A DNA stretch of 64,000 nucleotides from Floccularia luteovirens (taxonomy: Eukaryota; Basidiomycota; Agaricomycetes; Agaricales; Squamanitaceae): contig VSJF01000011.1 of assembly GCA_009739215.1 (NCBI GenBank), positions 1,297,317-1,361,316 on the forward strand. The letters are read 5' to 3'. Below are positions 33,647 through 44,502 of this stretch, one piece after another. A program made the position numbers and the translations under genes. Numbering within the stretch: the first letter of the stretch is position 1; the number at the start of each line of letters is the position of its first letter. The notes under the pieces are model-generated. The model was not told the DNA's origin. It searched no databases and saw nothing but the letters and a program-made list of their open reading frames with translations.

Positions 33647-35051
33647 TCATAGTTTAGTATTAGAACCGAGTAAGGTCTTTCCCCTTCCTTTCAAACCCCA
33701 CCCGATTTGGTGTGGTTGTTGGATTTCCACTCCGAGATCATTCGCCATGGCAAACACTGTTCCCGGATTCTGCTGGAATTGCCTTCCCACAAATATAATA
33801 TCCGCGTCGCCCTTATCCAACACTCCTTGTGCCAGTTCTCCCTTACGAAGCCCTCCGACCGCACTCACAAGGAGAGATGTTCCTGCTGCTGCTTTCTTGG
33901 CCGCAGCCGCGAATTGAACTTGGTATAAAGGACCGGATCTGATCTTTTGACGCGAATCATTACCTCCTGCTGACACATCCATCAAATCAACTCCATGCGC
34001 CGCAAGAATTGGTGCTAGACGAGCCGTGTCTTCAACTTTCCAAGATGGTTCATCGGGGAGAACCTCTTCCAGCCAGTCTGTACCAGACACTCTAAAGCTC
34101 AAATCAGTACAATGATACGCCCAGGACGAAGTTACTTGCCGCAAAAAGAATGGCATAGTTTCTGGAATAACCGCCCTTATGGCATCTACGACTTCTAAAG
34201 TGAACCTGATTCTGTTTTCAAAGCTACCACCATATTCATCCGTGCGTTTGTTGCTGTTTGGGCTGAGGAATGTTTGTAACAGGTACCCATGGGCATTATG
34301 TACTTCAATTACATCGAATCCAGCTTCTACAGCCCGTTTCGCTGCATCTGCGAATGCTTTGACTACTCTTTTGATTCCCTCCGTCGTCAACTCTTTGGGA
34401 ACTGGGTTTGCGTTGGAAAATGGTATTGGTGAAGGCCCCCAGATATTATCTGGCCAGCCATCAGCTTCCTTTGAGGCAACGCCACCAATCCAAGCAGCCA
34501 TGGTTGAAGCCTTTCGACCAGCATGTGCAAGCTGAATACCTATTTTCTGATTCTGCGAATGCGCAAATTCCACGATCGGCTTAAGTGCTTCAAGGTGTGC
34601 ATCGGACCATAATCCAACGTCCTGTGGTGAGATGCGACCCTCTGGTAAAACACCAGTAGCTTCCATGATAGACACCCCTGGACCCCGGGTGAATATTCCT
34701 CCGACTGTGTGAACGAGAATTTTTTGTAATTAGTAACCCTATATATTATTAGTAGATAAGGAAAGTACTTGCGGTGAGCCAAATGCCAAGGAGTTACGAA
34801 ACCATCTTTTGCGGAATACTGACAAAGAGGTGATAACTAATTGAAGTTAGTACATGTTCCGCAAAATAATGAATAAATTTTACAAAAATTCTGTTGGGAA
34901 ATTGGACACCGCGAATCTTTATCGGTTGGAATAATGTTGGAATAGACTTTCCATTCGACTGGGGGTTGATAGCTGTCCCAGCAGGAGGATCCTGCAAGGG
35001 TGTATAAAATGAGACGCCAGGGGCTGGGGTATTGGTGATTATGGGAGACAT
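33647..35051 (-). CDS. Old Yellow Enzyme family NADH:flavin oxidoreductase (YqjM-like)
   Basis: These FMN enzymes reduce activated C=C bonds of enones and quinones using NAD(P)H. The protein starts at 35051 (SPIITNTPAPGVSFYTPLQD) and enters the barrel with LFQPIKIRGVQFPNRIFVSP. CQYSAKDGFVTPWHLAH is spliced through a GC-AG intron to LGGIFTRGPG. The active-site and hallmark segments are QLAHAGRKAS, FDVIEVHNAHGYLLQTFLSP and NKRTDEYGGSFENRIRF. FMN-phosphate elements appear as LLVSAVGGLRKGELAQ and DIIFVGRQFQQNP. An intron lies at about 34092-34138, before VSGTDWLEE. The CQYSAKDG plus HNAHGYL pattern points to the thermophilic-like/YqjM branch, not classical yeast OYE. It appears complete, ending GKTLLGSNTKL. 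The neighbouring genes suggest stress or detoxification, which is an inference. Confidence 0.9.
34705..34772 (-). other. GC-AG intron in the OYE-family gene
   Basis: The exon ends GCT CAC C and the intron begins GCAAGT, the standard GC-donor consensus, and ends in CACAG. Joining C to TC gives Leu and the expected AHLGGIFTRGPG. A GT donor two bases further in would break the frame. Confidence 0.75.
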
Positions 35052-35207
35052 TGAGGAATTGAATCAAACGGAGACCCGCATGTATTTGAAGGGGTAGCGC
35101 ATGAGCCATGGTCGCGTCATTTTTTTTGCTGGATTAAAATAACTTTTTTTCACAGAGGTACATTAATAATACAAAACATGTAATATATGAATATATTTAG
35201 TTTACAG

Positions 35208-36096
35208 TCAGAATCCTTGGCCACTCCCATGCAAACCAGCACCAGGTTGCATGTTGCTGGGATGCGCGCCTATTGTATATTTATCCATTTAGTAATCACG
35301 TTTCAAAGACGTCACTAGAACACGAACACGAACCATGGCCAACTGCTCGTTCACGGCGCATCATAGCTTCCCGCTCAAGACGCTCAGCTTCCGCAAGTTC
35401 TTGGCCTTGCTGTTTGATAATGTTTGCTTCTCTGTATTCGAAATGTTGTTGGTCGTTGACGGTATAACGAGTAATGAGAGAAACTTACTGTTCCTTCTGC
35501 AAGCCTTTAGCTCTCAGTGCGTTACTACCGACCATGGAGCCGACAGCTGTTTCGACCTTTCCGGTGAGACGTTGTCCAGCTCCACCACGGTTGTTGTCTT
35601 GGTTGTTCAATGTCCCAGTGGGCGGAATAGATTGCTGGTTGTTATAGCCTTGCTGGTTTTGACCCATTCCGGTGTGGCCCATTCCAGTGTGGCCCATTCC
35701 AGTGTGGCCAAGTCCTTGGTTGCCATAAGTGCCGTTGCCTGCAGTCTGGTTGAGTCCGCTCTGAGGACCAGTCTCGTTCTGCAAGAAACAGTTAGTATGC
35801 GAAACATGAATGGTAAAATAGCTTACGCTGTGGCCAGTATATCCGAGGTTATCCCCAGCATTCGGTTGAACCATACCTAAATAATAGAATCTTTTGTAAG
35901 TTTTATTGTTCTGTGTACAAATGTAGAAGCTTACCACCACCAGCACCTGCAGCTCCATGGCCAGTACCAGTAGGCAGATTATCGTTGCGCACGTTGTCGC
36001 GTGCTCCTGTAGTCTTTATTCGGGTTAAGCATTACGTCAAAAAGAAAAAGTGGCAAAACATACGTTGTGGTGTTTCTTTGAACTGAAAAGAGGCAT
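35208..36096 (-). CDS. small hydrophilic protein with GHTGM repeats and a CsbD-like segment
   Basis: At least five exons are read: M-PLFSSKKHHN (36064-36096), then TTGARDNVRNDNLPTGTGHG, then MVQPNAGDNLGYTGHS, then a long exon and two short ones, with the stop at 35208-35210. The long exon has GLGHTGMGHTGMGHTGMGQN (about 35665-35720) and GQRLTGKVETAVGSMVGSNA followed by LRAKGLQKEQ. That last stretch matches the CsbD pattern of HMP1 next door. Then come a Glu/Arg-rich helix (QGQELAEAERLEREAMMRRE) and a Gly-rich end (PGAGLHGSGQGF). The protein is predicted disordered, without signal peptide or membrane segment. The promoter has a TATA-like box, two tandem CGGTGACGC copies and a TGACGTCA. Function is unknown; a stress-protectant role is inferred from composition and promoter. 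Confidence 0.7.
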
Positions 36097-36140
36097 TGTA
36101 TGTTGTATATTACTATAGAAATTGTTTAGGAGGTTGGCAT

Positions 36141-36148
36141 TTATATAA
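36141..36148 (-). promoter_or_regulatory. TATA-like element of the GHTGM-repeat gene
   Basis: A TTATATAA box lies about 45-52 bp upstream of the ATG at 36096 on the minus strand. Confidence 0.4.
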
Positions 36149-36170
36149 GAAAAATAATCTTGATGGATAT

Positions 36171-36248
36171 CGGTGACGCTCGGTGACGCATAACGGTGTT
36201 AAGTGCTCCGCGCTCCTCCTCCCCACTGACCCACTCAGAATGACGTCA
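36171..36248. promoter_or_regulatory. TGACG cluster: two CGGTGACGC copies and a TGACGTCA palindrome
   Basis: Two adjacent 10-bp units (CGGTGACGCT at 36171 and CGGTGACGCA at 36181) carry TGACG half-sites. A full CRE palindrome TGACGTCA is at 36241-36248, overlapping the stop codon of the upstream oxidoreductase. All lie within about 150 bp upstream of the GHTGM-repeat gene. This resembles a bZIP-responsive promoter. Confidence 0.5.
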
Positions 36249-37937
36249 GAGGGACCAGAGGATGAGACAAACAGTCACAGCACCAATCACTATATACCAG
36301 TAACAGCCCCAAAGCATCATCCTGATGACAGCTGATACACCTCCGATCGTATAATCCGGTCTAACGGTTTTTATTTTTTGTAGTCTACTATTTTCAGCAG
36401 GTTGGAGTTGCGTCATCGCCATGCGCCTTATCATTACGGTATACCATGCCATCCTTATGCTGGCACCCAGAAGAGGAATCCTGGGCATAGAGGTCAAAAT
36501 CCAATGAGTGTCAAGTTCTGGTTCTGGTTCAAAAAGGGTATCATCCAACACTAGCCAGGCCATTTTTCTGTCCTGAAGTCGGTGTGGGAGGTCGGGACAT
36601 AAAACTGATCCTCTACCAATCCCTAGCAAGTCTGCATGATTCGAAGCTAACACTTGACAGAGAAGTTGGGGTGTCCTCAAGCCACCAGTCAAAAGAACGA
36701 GAGGTATAGACTTTGAATGCTGTTGCGGAAGTTCCTGGAGGGCAGTCATAACTTGGTGGGAAAAACGAGCAAAAAAAGCTTGTCGAGGATTTTCAATTGA
36801 CTTCATGAATGCTAATAAAAAATATGTGGGACCGTGAAGAGAACAGGTAGGTGTATATACCACTTACTAGGCACTTCATAATCACCCCCGCTAATTTCAA
36901 TGAAGTCAATTCCAGGCCATTGTGCAATGCTGAGGACATGTTCAAGTGCCTTGTCTGTATCATGGCTACTTGTAACATAATCAGCGGCATTCATCTTGAT
37001 GCCCAACACAAAATTCGGAGCGACTTCCTCTCTAATTTTTGACACAATTTGGTGCAGCAACCGAAGAGCATTATCTTTTTGACAAGAATATTCGTCCTTT
37101 CTTTGGTTGGCCTAAAGCTCTCTGATTAATAACATCATGGTACAATTTGCCAGCCACACACCTTTGGCGACAAAAATTGGGATAAAATATCTAGGAAATA
37201 AATGTGTGAATGAAGAATGAATTTTATCTAATTGTGAAAATCAACATACATCCATGCGCAACATGAAGTTGAATACCGTCAAAGCCTGATTCTTGTGCTA
37301 CCCGAGCACCATGAACGAATTCGAGAACCAACTGGTTGATATCCAAGAGCGTCATTTTACGAGGTGTCTGGAACAGTATTCTATTGAATAGGTCGGATAA
37401 TATACCAGCACGACTATCGCTTCCGACACGAATGGAGCTAGGAGCTAGAGGTGGCTGAAATGGATAACGACCACCGAGAATATTTGCAGATTGACGTCCT
37501 GCGTGATTTAGCTGCATGATAGCCAAGGGACGGTGCTGGTGCGAGTCAAAGTTATGCATACAGGAAGCCAATTGTCGGAAGGGCCGAAGGCTTTCTTGAG
37601 TGATTTCAGCTGGCAATACTATGTCGCGTCCCAAAGTTAGGTGTGTCCTGGAAACCATTACGTTCCCAGTGATAAGCATTCCCCAGCCATGTTTTGCCCA
37701 TTGAGAGTATAGCGAATAATGATAATCATTAGAGGGTCCTCCAAAAAGCGAAGCTAGATGCTCATACATGGCAACCTATTGACGACTTTTTGAGTGTGTG
37801 TAAGGTTGAGAAGTATTTTCCTTTACTTTAACAAGTCTGTTTGGAAGCACTTGGCCACATGGCAAATGGATCGGCGAGAATATTTCGACATTTTCTACAG
37901 TCGGGGGTTTAGAGCAGCTTGAAGGAGCGTCATGCAT
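36246..37937 (-). CDS. second Old Yellow Enzyme-like oxidoreductase, divergent, with C-terminal membrane segment
   Basis: The start at 37937 gives MHDAPSSCSKPPTVENVEIF then SPIHLPCGQVLPNRLVK, spliced to VAMYEHLASLFGGPSND. Barrel blocks are HGWGMLITGNVMVS, AIMQLNHAGRQSANILGG and SGFDGIQLHVAHG-YILSQFLSPK. The usual N-R-TDEYGGS segment appears as ANQRKDEYSCQKDNALRLL, so the GGS is replaced by SCQ. Later come VLGIKMNAADYV, FIEISGGDYEVP and PLVLLTGGLRTPQ, then LLGIGRGSVLCPDLP. The last about 25 residues are hydrophobic (MLWGCYWYIVIGAVTVCLIL), suggesting a tail anchor. This branch (long, membrane-associated, NADH oxidase-like) is common in fungi. Substrate is unknown. It differs from the neighbouring OYE gene, so the pair is not a recent duplication. 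Confidence 0.82.
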
Positions 37938-38179
37938 CTATCCCAGTGGGAATGACTTTGGATTGTTACACTTTCTAATTCTATTTTGTTGGTTGTAGAA
38001 GGCTCAGCCAAACAAACGCGTTTCTTGCACTCTCTATTGCGGATCCACACTTTTTCATGCCAAGGTGTTTTACACTGTAGATATCCAAACGCCAATTAGA
38101 GGAGAACCAAGTCCACCATTTATGGATATGTATATATAATTTGCCAGGGAGTCCTTGTTATTTCAACTGGCCATATATC

Positions 38180-39490
38180 ACTTTAATTTCTTCAGCATGT
38201 CCAGATCATGCAGCTTCATATGACACAACTCGGACCAACACCTTCTGGCTAATCAATCCCATCTTGATTTAAGCTTGCTAGATATCGTCCTTCGTCTGCT
38301 GCTTTGCTACAACCAATCAAAATCGATAATCATTACCTTGCTTGTTTCAGCCCTCATTAAAATATTAGGCGGATGAAGGTCTCTAAATAAGATCGGATGA
38401 ATGTAAGAGTTCAACATCATGTCTGACCTGGTCAATTTAGTCATCGGAGAGAGAGCCCAAAGCATATTGTATCAACAAATCTGTTACGATCATATACCGC
38501 CCACCGAACTATGGTGTGATCCCATTCTCCGTTCCGGCATGGTGCAAGGTCGATGCTAATCGGTGCTCGGCAAGAAAATGATGGGCCTGTGTATTGTATC
38601 TAGACGCAAACCTCACCTCTAATCCTGTCTGATCGATTATGTTTTAATTTCCATTTGTGAGCCTCGTTATGTACAAGAAAGTTTCCTTCTGATAGTTTTC
38701 GACGAACGGAAAGCCACCATTGGGGCTATCTTCCACAACATGGGAATTGGACAACTACTCAAAATACTGCTTGAGGTTAAAAACAGCTGACTTTAGAGTC
38801 GTGACGCAGAAATCAGTCGGTTGTCACTGAATACACTCTCTCCAAGCCACAGATAGTTGTTAAAGATTGCACAATTGCTCCATCGGCTGGATACCGCCAT
38901 GTACGCATAGCCAGGAAACCGCAACAGCGAGAATAAAACTAGGGCACAAGGACCTCTTTCTCAAGACAGCCGCTGACAGAACCGTGGCTTAGACAGTCGA
39001 GATATCCCTACGCAACTAGCCCCGGCTCACCTTTGCCCTCCGCCTGGTATTTGCGAAAGGACAGACTAACCCTTGTTATATGGATCCGAACTAGCCTTCA
39101 TTTTTCACTTGAGGGATTGAAAGATACGTGGTGGATGAACCGCAGTGCCTGGTATCTGCGTAACTTAGATGGTCTTTCATTGCAGCAGAAATAAATCGAA
39201 TATAAGCCGATTGGGGACTGTAGTTCTGACACGGAAAGCCATTGAGAACCGGCCGCAATTTTTGTTCATCCCGAAATGCGGGCAGCATTGCGCTTAATAG
39301 AGGAGAGGGGACCGTCCGCACCTTTTTGACGTCCTGTGCTTGAACTATGACCAACCATTTATTAGCCAACAGGGCATTGAGTTGGCGTGCAACACAGCGT
39401 AAGTTTTCATACGAAGTACATCGTCCAGTTTGGCACGTTTTCGTTTGCCACCCGTAACAGCAAAACAAGATCATAAACTTTAGCACTCAC
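38180..39490 (-). pseudogene. decayed protein kinase of an expanded fungal kinase-like family
   Basis: Broken minus frames spell a kinase. From high to low coordinates: around 39240-39260 NGFPCQNYSPQSAY, around 38580-38610 ASRYNTQAHHFLAEHRLAS, then LHHAGTENGITP (stop) and FGGRYMIVTDLL around 38490-38550. Around 38400-38430 is HDVELLHSSDLI, shifting frame to FRDLHPPNILM around 38370-38395 (the catalytic HRDLKPxN loop with H to F). Then IIDFDW around 38320 replaces DFG, and ADEGRYLASLNQDGID and HDLDMLK follow around 38200-38290. Several stops and frame changes separate these pieces, so it cannot encode a kinase. The IDFDW plus E-x-R-Y pattern is typical of lineage-expanded kinase-like genes in Agaricomycetes. 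Family label is moderately sure; pseudogene status is clear. Confidence 0.6.
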
Positions 39491-39718
39491 TCAAGTAGTT
39501 GTAGTAGTGAGATTGATTTGATCCAGTGGAGACAGATAAGACAAAGATTATCGTCCATGGCAAAGAGTCACCAAATACGAGTAAATAAATATATTCCTCC
39601 CGCCAATAATCAACAAAAAAAACTTGAACTCCATCCCGAGAACATTTTTTTGGGCAGACAGCTTCAGCCAGAACTGGGGACCTGATCAGGCCCTAAGTCA
39701 CAACTTAAGAAGTCCGTC

Positions 39719-40544
39719 ATGTCGACTTTGGCAGCGACAAATGCGATAAAGAAATTTCGCATTCACGAATTCCAAGGCCTCTCCAAACATATCCTACGCT
39801 TTGGTCCATTAAAGCCCCCATCAGCAAAAGGAGCGACGCGTCTACCTGAACCCGATACAAATGCCCAGATTTTGCTTCCAAATCCCTTCATTCCACGCAA
39901 GAACCCAAAAACTGGGCGCTGGATCGAACCGAAGTATTCGTTACGGCGACAGGCTGAGTTGGTGAAGAAAGCAAAGGTTGCAGGGGTGTTACATCTATTA
40001 CCTCCCAGTCTAAAGCTACCAGTTTCAACACTGGGATCATTAAACGATGCGGTTTCAAACTTGAAAATATCGGCAGGGAAAGAGACATCTGCAGCTGTTG
40101 CGGATGATGTACATGGGACAAACACCTCAGGTGCAGAAAATGCAGGGGATATCTCAACGACACCAGTTACAACATCTAAACCTTCGAAGACAGCCTCTGC
40201 GAGGGCGGCTCAGGAACTGTTATGGCGGCAACACGTGAGCTGGGAAGGCTCTCCTCGATTCAAAGATGTTCCAGGAGCTGAGCTTGGCACAAAACTCTAC
40301 GCTGCTAAAAAGCGTATGTTCAAAGGACATAAATGGGAACGGGTTCTTCCTCAAGTGGAACGAAGACGGGAGATTCTATTGCGGGATATGGCTAAGAGAG
40401 TAGCAAGCTACAAGAACGTATGTCTTGCGGTTTTTCTACAAGTTACAATCCATGCTGACTACGATATCTTAGTTCTATAAGAAAAGGAAACCACATCCGC
40501 TGAAACCGCCTAGATCTGCAAAAGCTGCCAAGCTACCATTTTAG
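39719..40544 (+). CDS. MRPL25: mitochondrial large-subunit ribosomal protein mL59
   Basis: mL59 is a fungal-specific protein of the mitochondrial large ribosomal subunit. Exons: 39719-40417 and 40473-40544. They sum to 771 nt, giving 256 residues. The N-terminal part reads FRIHEFQGLSKHILRFGPLK; the diagnostic block is NPFIPRKNPKTGRWIEPKYS followed by LRRQAELVKKAKVAGVLHLL. Near the C-terminus are LYAAKKRMFKGHKWERVLPQ and a very basic end YKKRKPHPLKPPRSAKAAKL. A less conserved Ser/Thr/Ala linker (about 40060-40200) separates the halves. The basic, proline-rich composition fits an rRNA-binding protein. Start is the first ATG; an N-terminal targeting role for the first 20 residues is inferred. 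Confidence 0.88.
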
Positions 40545-40698
40545 TAAAAGTTGTATATACAATTTTAAATAATAATTACAACATCTAACGGTTGGATTCG
40601 GCATTGAGATTGAATTTTACAAACTCCGATGAGGTGAGTCAATGAGGGTCGGTCTCACTTTTCCAAACGTCGTGTGTTTCTCTTTCTACCTCTTCACC

Positions 40699-41700
40699 AT
40701 GGCATCTTTCAAGACTAGTAATCGCAAGCCATATGTAGTGAGCTGCAACGTCTTTCTTTAGTTTTAAAAGAGCTCACTGGGTTTACAGCGGCCTGCTTCT
40801 CGAGACGGGCAATGGCTACACGACAAGGCACCTACTGGTCCTAAACAACCAAGGATGCCTCAAGTGACCTCAACTGCTCCACAACGTACTGGAAAACTCG
40901 TTATTTCAAATCTACACTACGAAATTACACCTAAAGATCTTATTGTGCGTCAGCATTGAAGTTTCTCTCGTTTTTTTTTAAATATAAAAACTCTTTTCTA
41001 GGCCATTTTCGGGCAGATAGGCACGCTCGTACGCGAGCCATTAATTAGGGTACGACTAGCCCCGAGCTTCACATCCACATTTGAAAGAAAAGCCAACTCG
41101 CGATCCTCGGTTTTTTTTTTCCTACATGAATAAAGTACGATAACAGCGGTCGTTCCACTGGCATTGCTATCGTTTCTTTTGAAACTCAACAAGACGCGAC
41201 CCGTGCCAAGAATCAATTTGATGGCATCTTGGCCAAAGGTAAATTTAGTTCACGTGAACATTCATATACAACCAACTGATTAACTTGAATACAGGTCAGC
41301 CTATGTCGATCGCCTTCGATAATTCGCCACCTCAGCAGCCACGTCGCTCAGCCAGCGTTCCAACCTCGTTAATCAACAGAATTCAAAAGGTCCCTTTGGC
41401 TGACCGTCTTAGCGCTGACGACTCAGGGCTAAAGTCTTTATCATTAGGACCGTGAGTTTTTTTCCCCCTACTATCTCGTCTCATTCTAAGGCCTTTTGCA
41501 GTCGAGGGATTCCAGGTCCGGTCCGAAATCGCCGACCTGCCCCACGTACAACGGTTCGTCGCCCCAAGAAGCCGAAAACTGCCGAGGAGCTCGACAAGGA
41601 ACTTGATGCATTCATGGGAGACGGAGAATTGGCCCCTGCCGTTGATGTTGATGCCAATGCAGCAACTTCAAATACGACGCAGGACGTTGAGATGGCTTAA
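40699..41700 (+). CDS. YRA1: Aly/REF (Yra1/Mlo3-like) mRNA export adaptor
   Basis: Aly/REF proteins link transcription and splicing to mRNA export through the TREX complex and Mex67. The start at 40699 is in a CACCATGG context. The protein is MASFKTSNRKPYV-RPASRDGQWL, then a single RRM from GKLVISNLHYEITPKDLIAI (RNP2 LVISNL) through FGQIGTLVREPLI to STGIAIVSFE (RNP1 region) and AKNQFDGILAKGQPMSIAFD. The C-terminal region has VRNRRPAPRTTVRRPKK and the conserved end KTAEELDKELDAFMGDGE. That last motif is the UAP56/Mex67-binding-type C-terminal helix (LDxELDxYM) of the family. Several introns are present, including one between LIR and YDNSGRSTG. Confidence 0.93.
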
Positions 41701-41921
41701 CCCTATTGTCTCTTTCGCTTCGCTTGTAGAATAGGAGCACATTTCCTTTCGCTTTGTACCTTATCTCCATACATGATAACACTGACATAGTGTATATCTA
41801 TTTCTTGATCATACAATACAAACCTCAACTTTTCAGCAATGACTGCGAAGCACAATAAGCTAATGGTGTACAGAATTTCATGTTTATCTTGCAATTTAAT
41901 CTGGAGAAATTACAATACTTA

Positions 41922-44502
41922 TCAGGTGTCAGAATGGAAAGTGATATCCCAAACCCGAACACATCCATCTGCACCTGCACTAACAAGCTTATTGTCTGCA
42001 AGCCATAGAACAGCGTTCGCACCTCCAGGTTGCGCATTTTTAATGGCAATATTCCTGAGAGGCTTTGCAACACTCCAAACATAAACATGCGTGTCAAGCG
42101 AACCTGAGGCGCAATTTCGACCATCGGGGGTCCATGCTAAAGAAATAATTCTGGCTGAGTGGAATGACCATCGTGAGGTAATAAGCTTAGTAACAACGTT
42201 GTTAGCACCAGTACACGTTGGGTAAGGGCTATGCTCACCTTTCGTTCTGTGACATCGAAAAGAGAAATGCGTCCACTTGACTAGGGATAGGTAGAGATTC
42301 AGAGACTCAGACGTGGAATAGAGAACCCAGAGTACTGACATCTCCAGAAGCTAGTAACTTCCCATCAGGTGAGAATGCTAATGCTGATATCAATGCCTTA
42401 TTTCCTTCCAAAACAGCAATTTCTTTCAGCGCTTTTCCATCCCATTCGTTCAGATACACTTTCTGATCTTCGCCCCCAATAGCAAGTATTGAGCCACTTG
42501 CTGCAACAGCGCTGGGAACAAATTTCGGCTTGATCTCATACAATTTCTGGTTAGATCGGAACGCTTCTAATAATTCAATTTCTGCAACAAATACGGTCGA
42601 GTCCCCTAAGATTGCAATACCCTTTGGTTGCTTAGATGTCCCAACTGATCCTTGTCTGGAAAGATTCATGAGAAATACAACAGAAAAGGTGTTTGATGAT
42701 TGACAAACAGGAAGTTATTCTGACTGATATCAATCACCCGAACATGATCGTCAAACCCGATAGAATACAATTTGTTATCAGACGGGGATGAGGCAATGCC
42801 GGAAACAAAGTTTGAGTGTCCTTGACCACTAATGGTTGTTGCTTCACTCGTCAATGCGGAGTACGAATATACGCGACCATCAGCGGTGCCTGTATAAAAT
42901 GTGTCCGATGTTGCTGGAGCAGAGGACGTGATAGAATTTTGTGGAGCCTAAGTGTGATAAATCAATAAAAAGTGATCAAGTGTCAAAACAAAGGCTCACA
43001 GATAGCACTCGAACGGGTTTATCACCTGTCCTCCGGTCAAAGATATTTAGTGCCCCAGATAAAGATAATGACACGATATCCTGTTCCCCACTCCATGTAT
43101 TCCCTACTTGCTGATTGTCGACGCCAGTTCCAATTGTCCATGTTGTCGTTGCTTTACGTGCTTCGACGTCCCCTGTAGTCCATACATTACTTCGTTTGGT
43201 ACCAGACATCAACCAGTTGGTGGCTTACAGAGTTTGACAGTGCAGTCAGCGGAGGACGTTATTAAAGATCGGCTATCTGGGCTCCAACAGCAAGCCATCT
43301 AATTTTGTGCGCTGTGACATGTAGCACAATCATAGCGACTTATGTATACGTACGATGCTTCCTTTGTGAGGACTGTCAGTTAACTCGAATAAAGTGTCTC
43401 CAGTTTTACCATCATAGGTAAATATTTTGTAGTCAGAACCGACACTAGCAAAGTAATCCCCTGATGGAGCATATTTGACATCTTGGACAAATTTGGTGTG
43501 CGTCTTTATTGACTTTGAGAGAAATAAGATAAGCAATTGCGTTACTTAATTACCATCATATCCCTACCTTTGAGTACTTGTAAGGTGGTCCTAAAAAAGA
43601 TGAAACAAATAAGGGAGAATGTTATGATCCAAGGTAATTAGTGACCTTCGTGGAAAATGATCTGATTATCATCTCCTGCGGTGACAGCCCGAAATGGGCG
43701 TTGGTATCTGATGGATACAGCATTGACAACCTAAGAATGGTTAGCCATATGCACCAACATAGCGATGCGCAGGATGATACTTTGGAATGACCAGTAATTT
43801 CCCCTGTTGATGAGCCGGTATCCATCATAAAGGCATGTCCAAACCTGGCATCATTAAATGAGTGAGTGTTCATATACGCGTCCATGAATAAGCATTGACT
43901 TGTCCTGGCTGTTTCCAACAGCGATTATGCGCTTACTCTCACCATCCCAAGACAAATCGTTACTGCAAGGAGTATGTCAATTCATACGCTCGCTTTATCG
44001 ATAATAAATCATACATGCATCCACCCAAGACCTTGTAATCTCCCTTCACTGCTTGATCCTCTCCAATAGTATCCCAAACTTTGACTGTTTCGGCCGATTC
44101 ATATGCTGGGGATGGGGAAAAATAAAAGTCCAGTCACATACCCATTCCTGATGCATCTGCAGATGCGCAGTAATAGCCAGATGGCGAGATACGGGCTACA
44201 GTCGTGGTATGAACATGCCCAGAGTAAGATATTGTGCGAGATGGGTCCTAAAACAGGGTATTTAGATTAGACCATTAATGGGAGGTATATGATAACTGGA
44301 TACCTTCAAATCACGGATCTATCGCAAAGAGTGCACCCTTAATACTGCACAGGCTTGGAGGAACTGTCAGAACTGTACATACCAATACTGTCTTGCCATT
44401 CACATAAACGATCTTGCCATCCTTAGTAGAACTAAGCTTTGTTGATGTGCCTCGAGCAGTGGATGGGTTGGCTCCATAAAGAGCAGTTTTTCTGAACGAC
44501 AT
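41922..44502 (-). CDS. AIP1: actin-interacting protein 1 (Aip1/WDR1), WD40 protein with a 15-nt microexon
   Basis: Aip1 works with cofilin to disassemble actin filaments at cortical patches. The protein begins MSFRKTALYGANPSTARGTS with GKIVYVNGKTVL. It then carries about 14 WD-type blades, for example RISPSGYYCASADASGMVKV, VKYAPSGDYFASVGSDYKIF, WSPDSRSLITSSADCTVKLW, LAFSPDGKLLASGD and LAWTPDGRNCASGSLDTHVY. It ends SAGADGCVRVWDITFHSDT. The 15-nt exon (44304-44318) encodes IRDLK, joining TVL to DPSRTISYSGH. Introns are numerous and short, and the gene is intact wherever checked. The full-length double-propeller plan fits Aip1 and not a generic WD40 protein. Confidence 0.94.
44304..44318 (-). 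other. 15-nt microexon of AIP1
   Basis: The exon is ATCCGTGATTTGAAG on minus, flanked by GATAG (acceptor) and GTATCC (donor). It is in phase 0 on both sides and supplies IRDLK in the conserved region between the first strand and SYSGH. Skipping it would keep the frame and drop five residues. Confidence 0.75.

Noticed and set aside
33647..37937. The two OYE-like genes as a tandem duplication
   Set aside because: They differ in active-site segments, introns, length and C-terminus, and belong to different branches of the family.
39091..39486. 131-codon minus ORF as an independent gene
   Set aside because: Its readable part matches the N-terminal end of the decayed kinase next to it, and it has no start context or continuation. 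It is folded into the pseudogene call.
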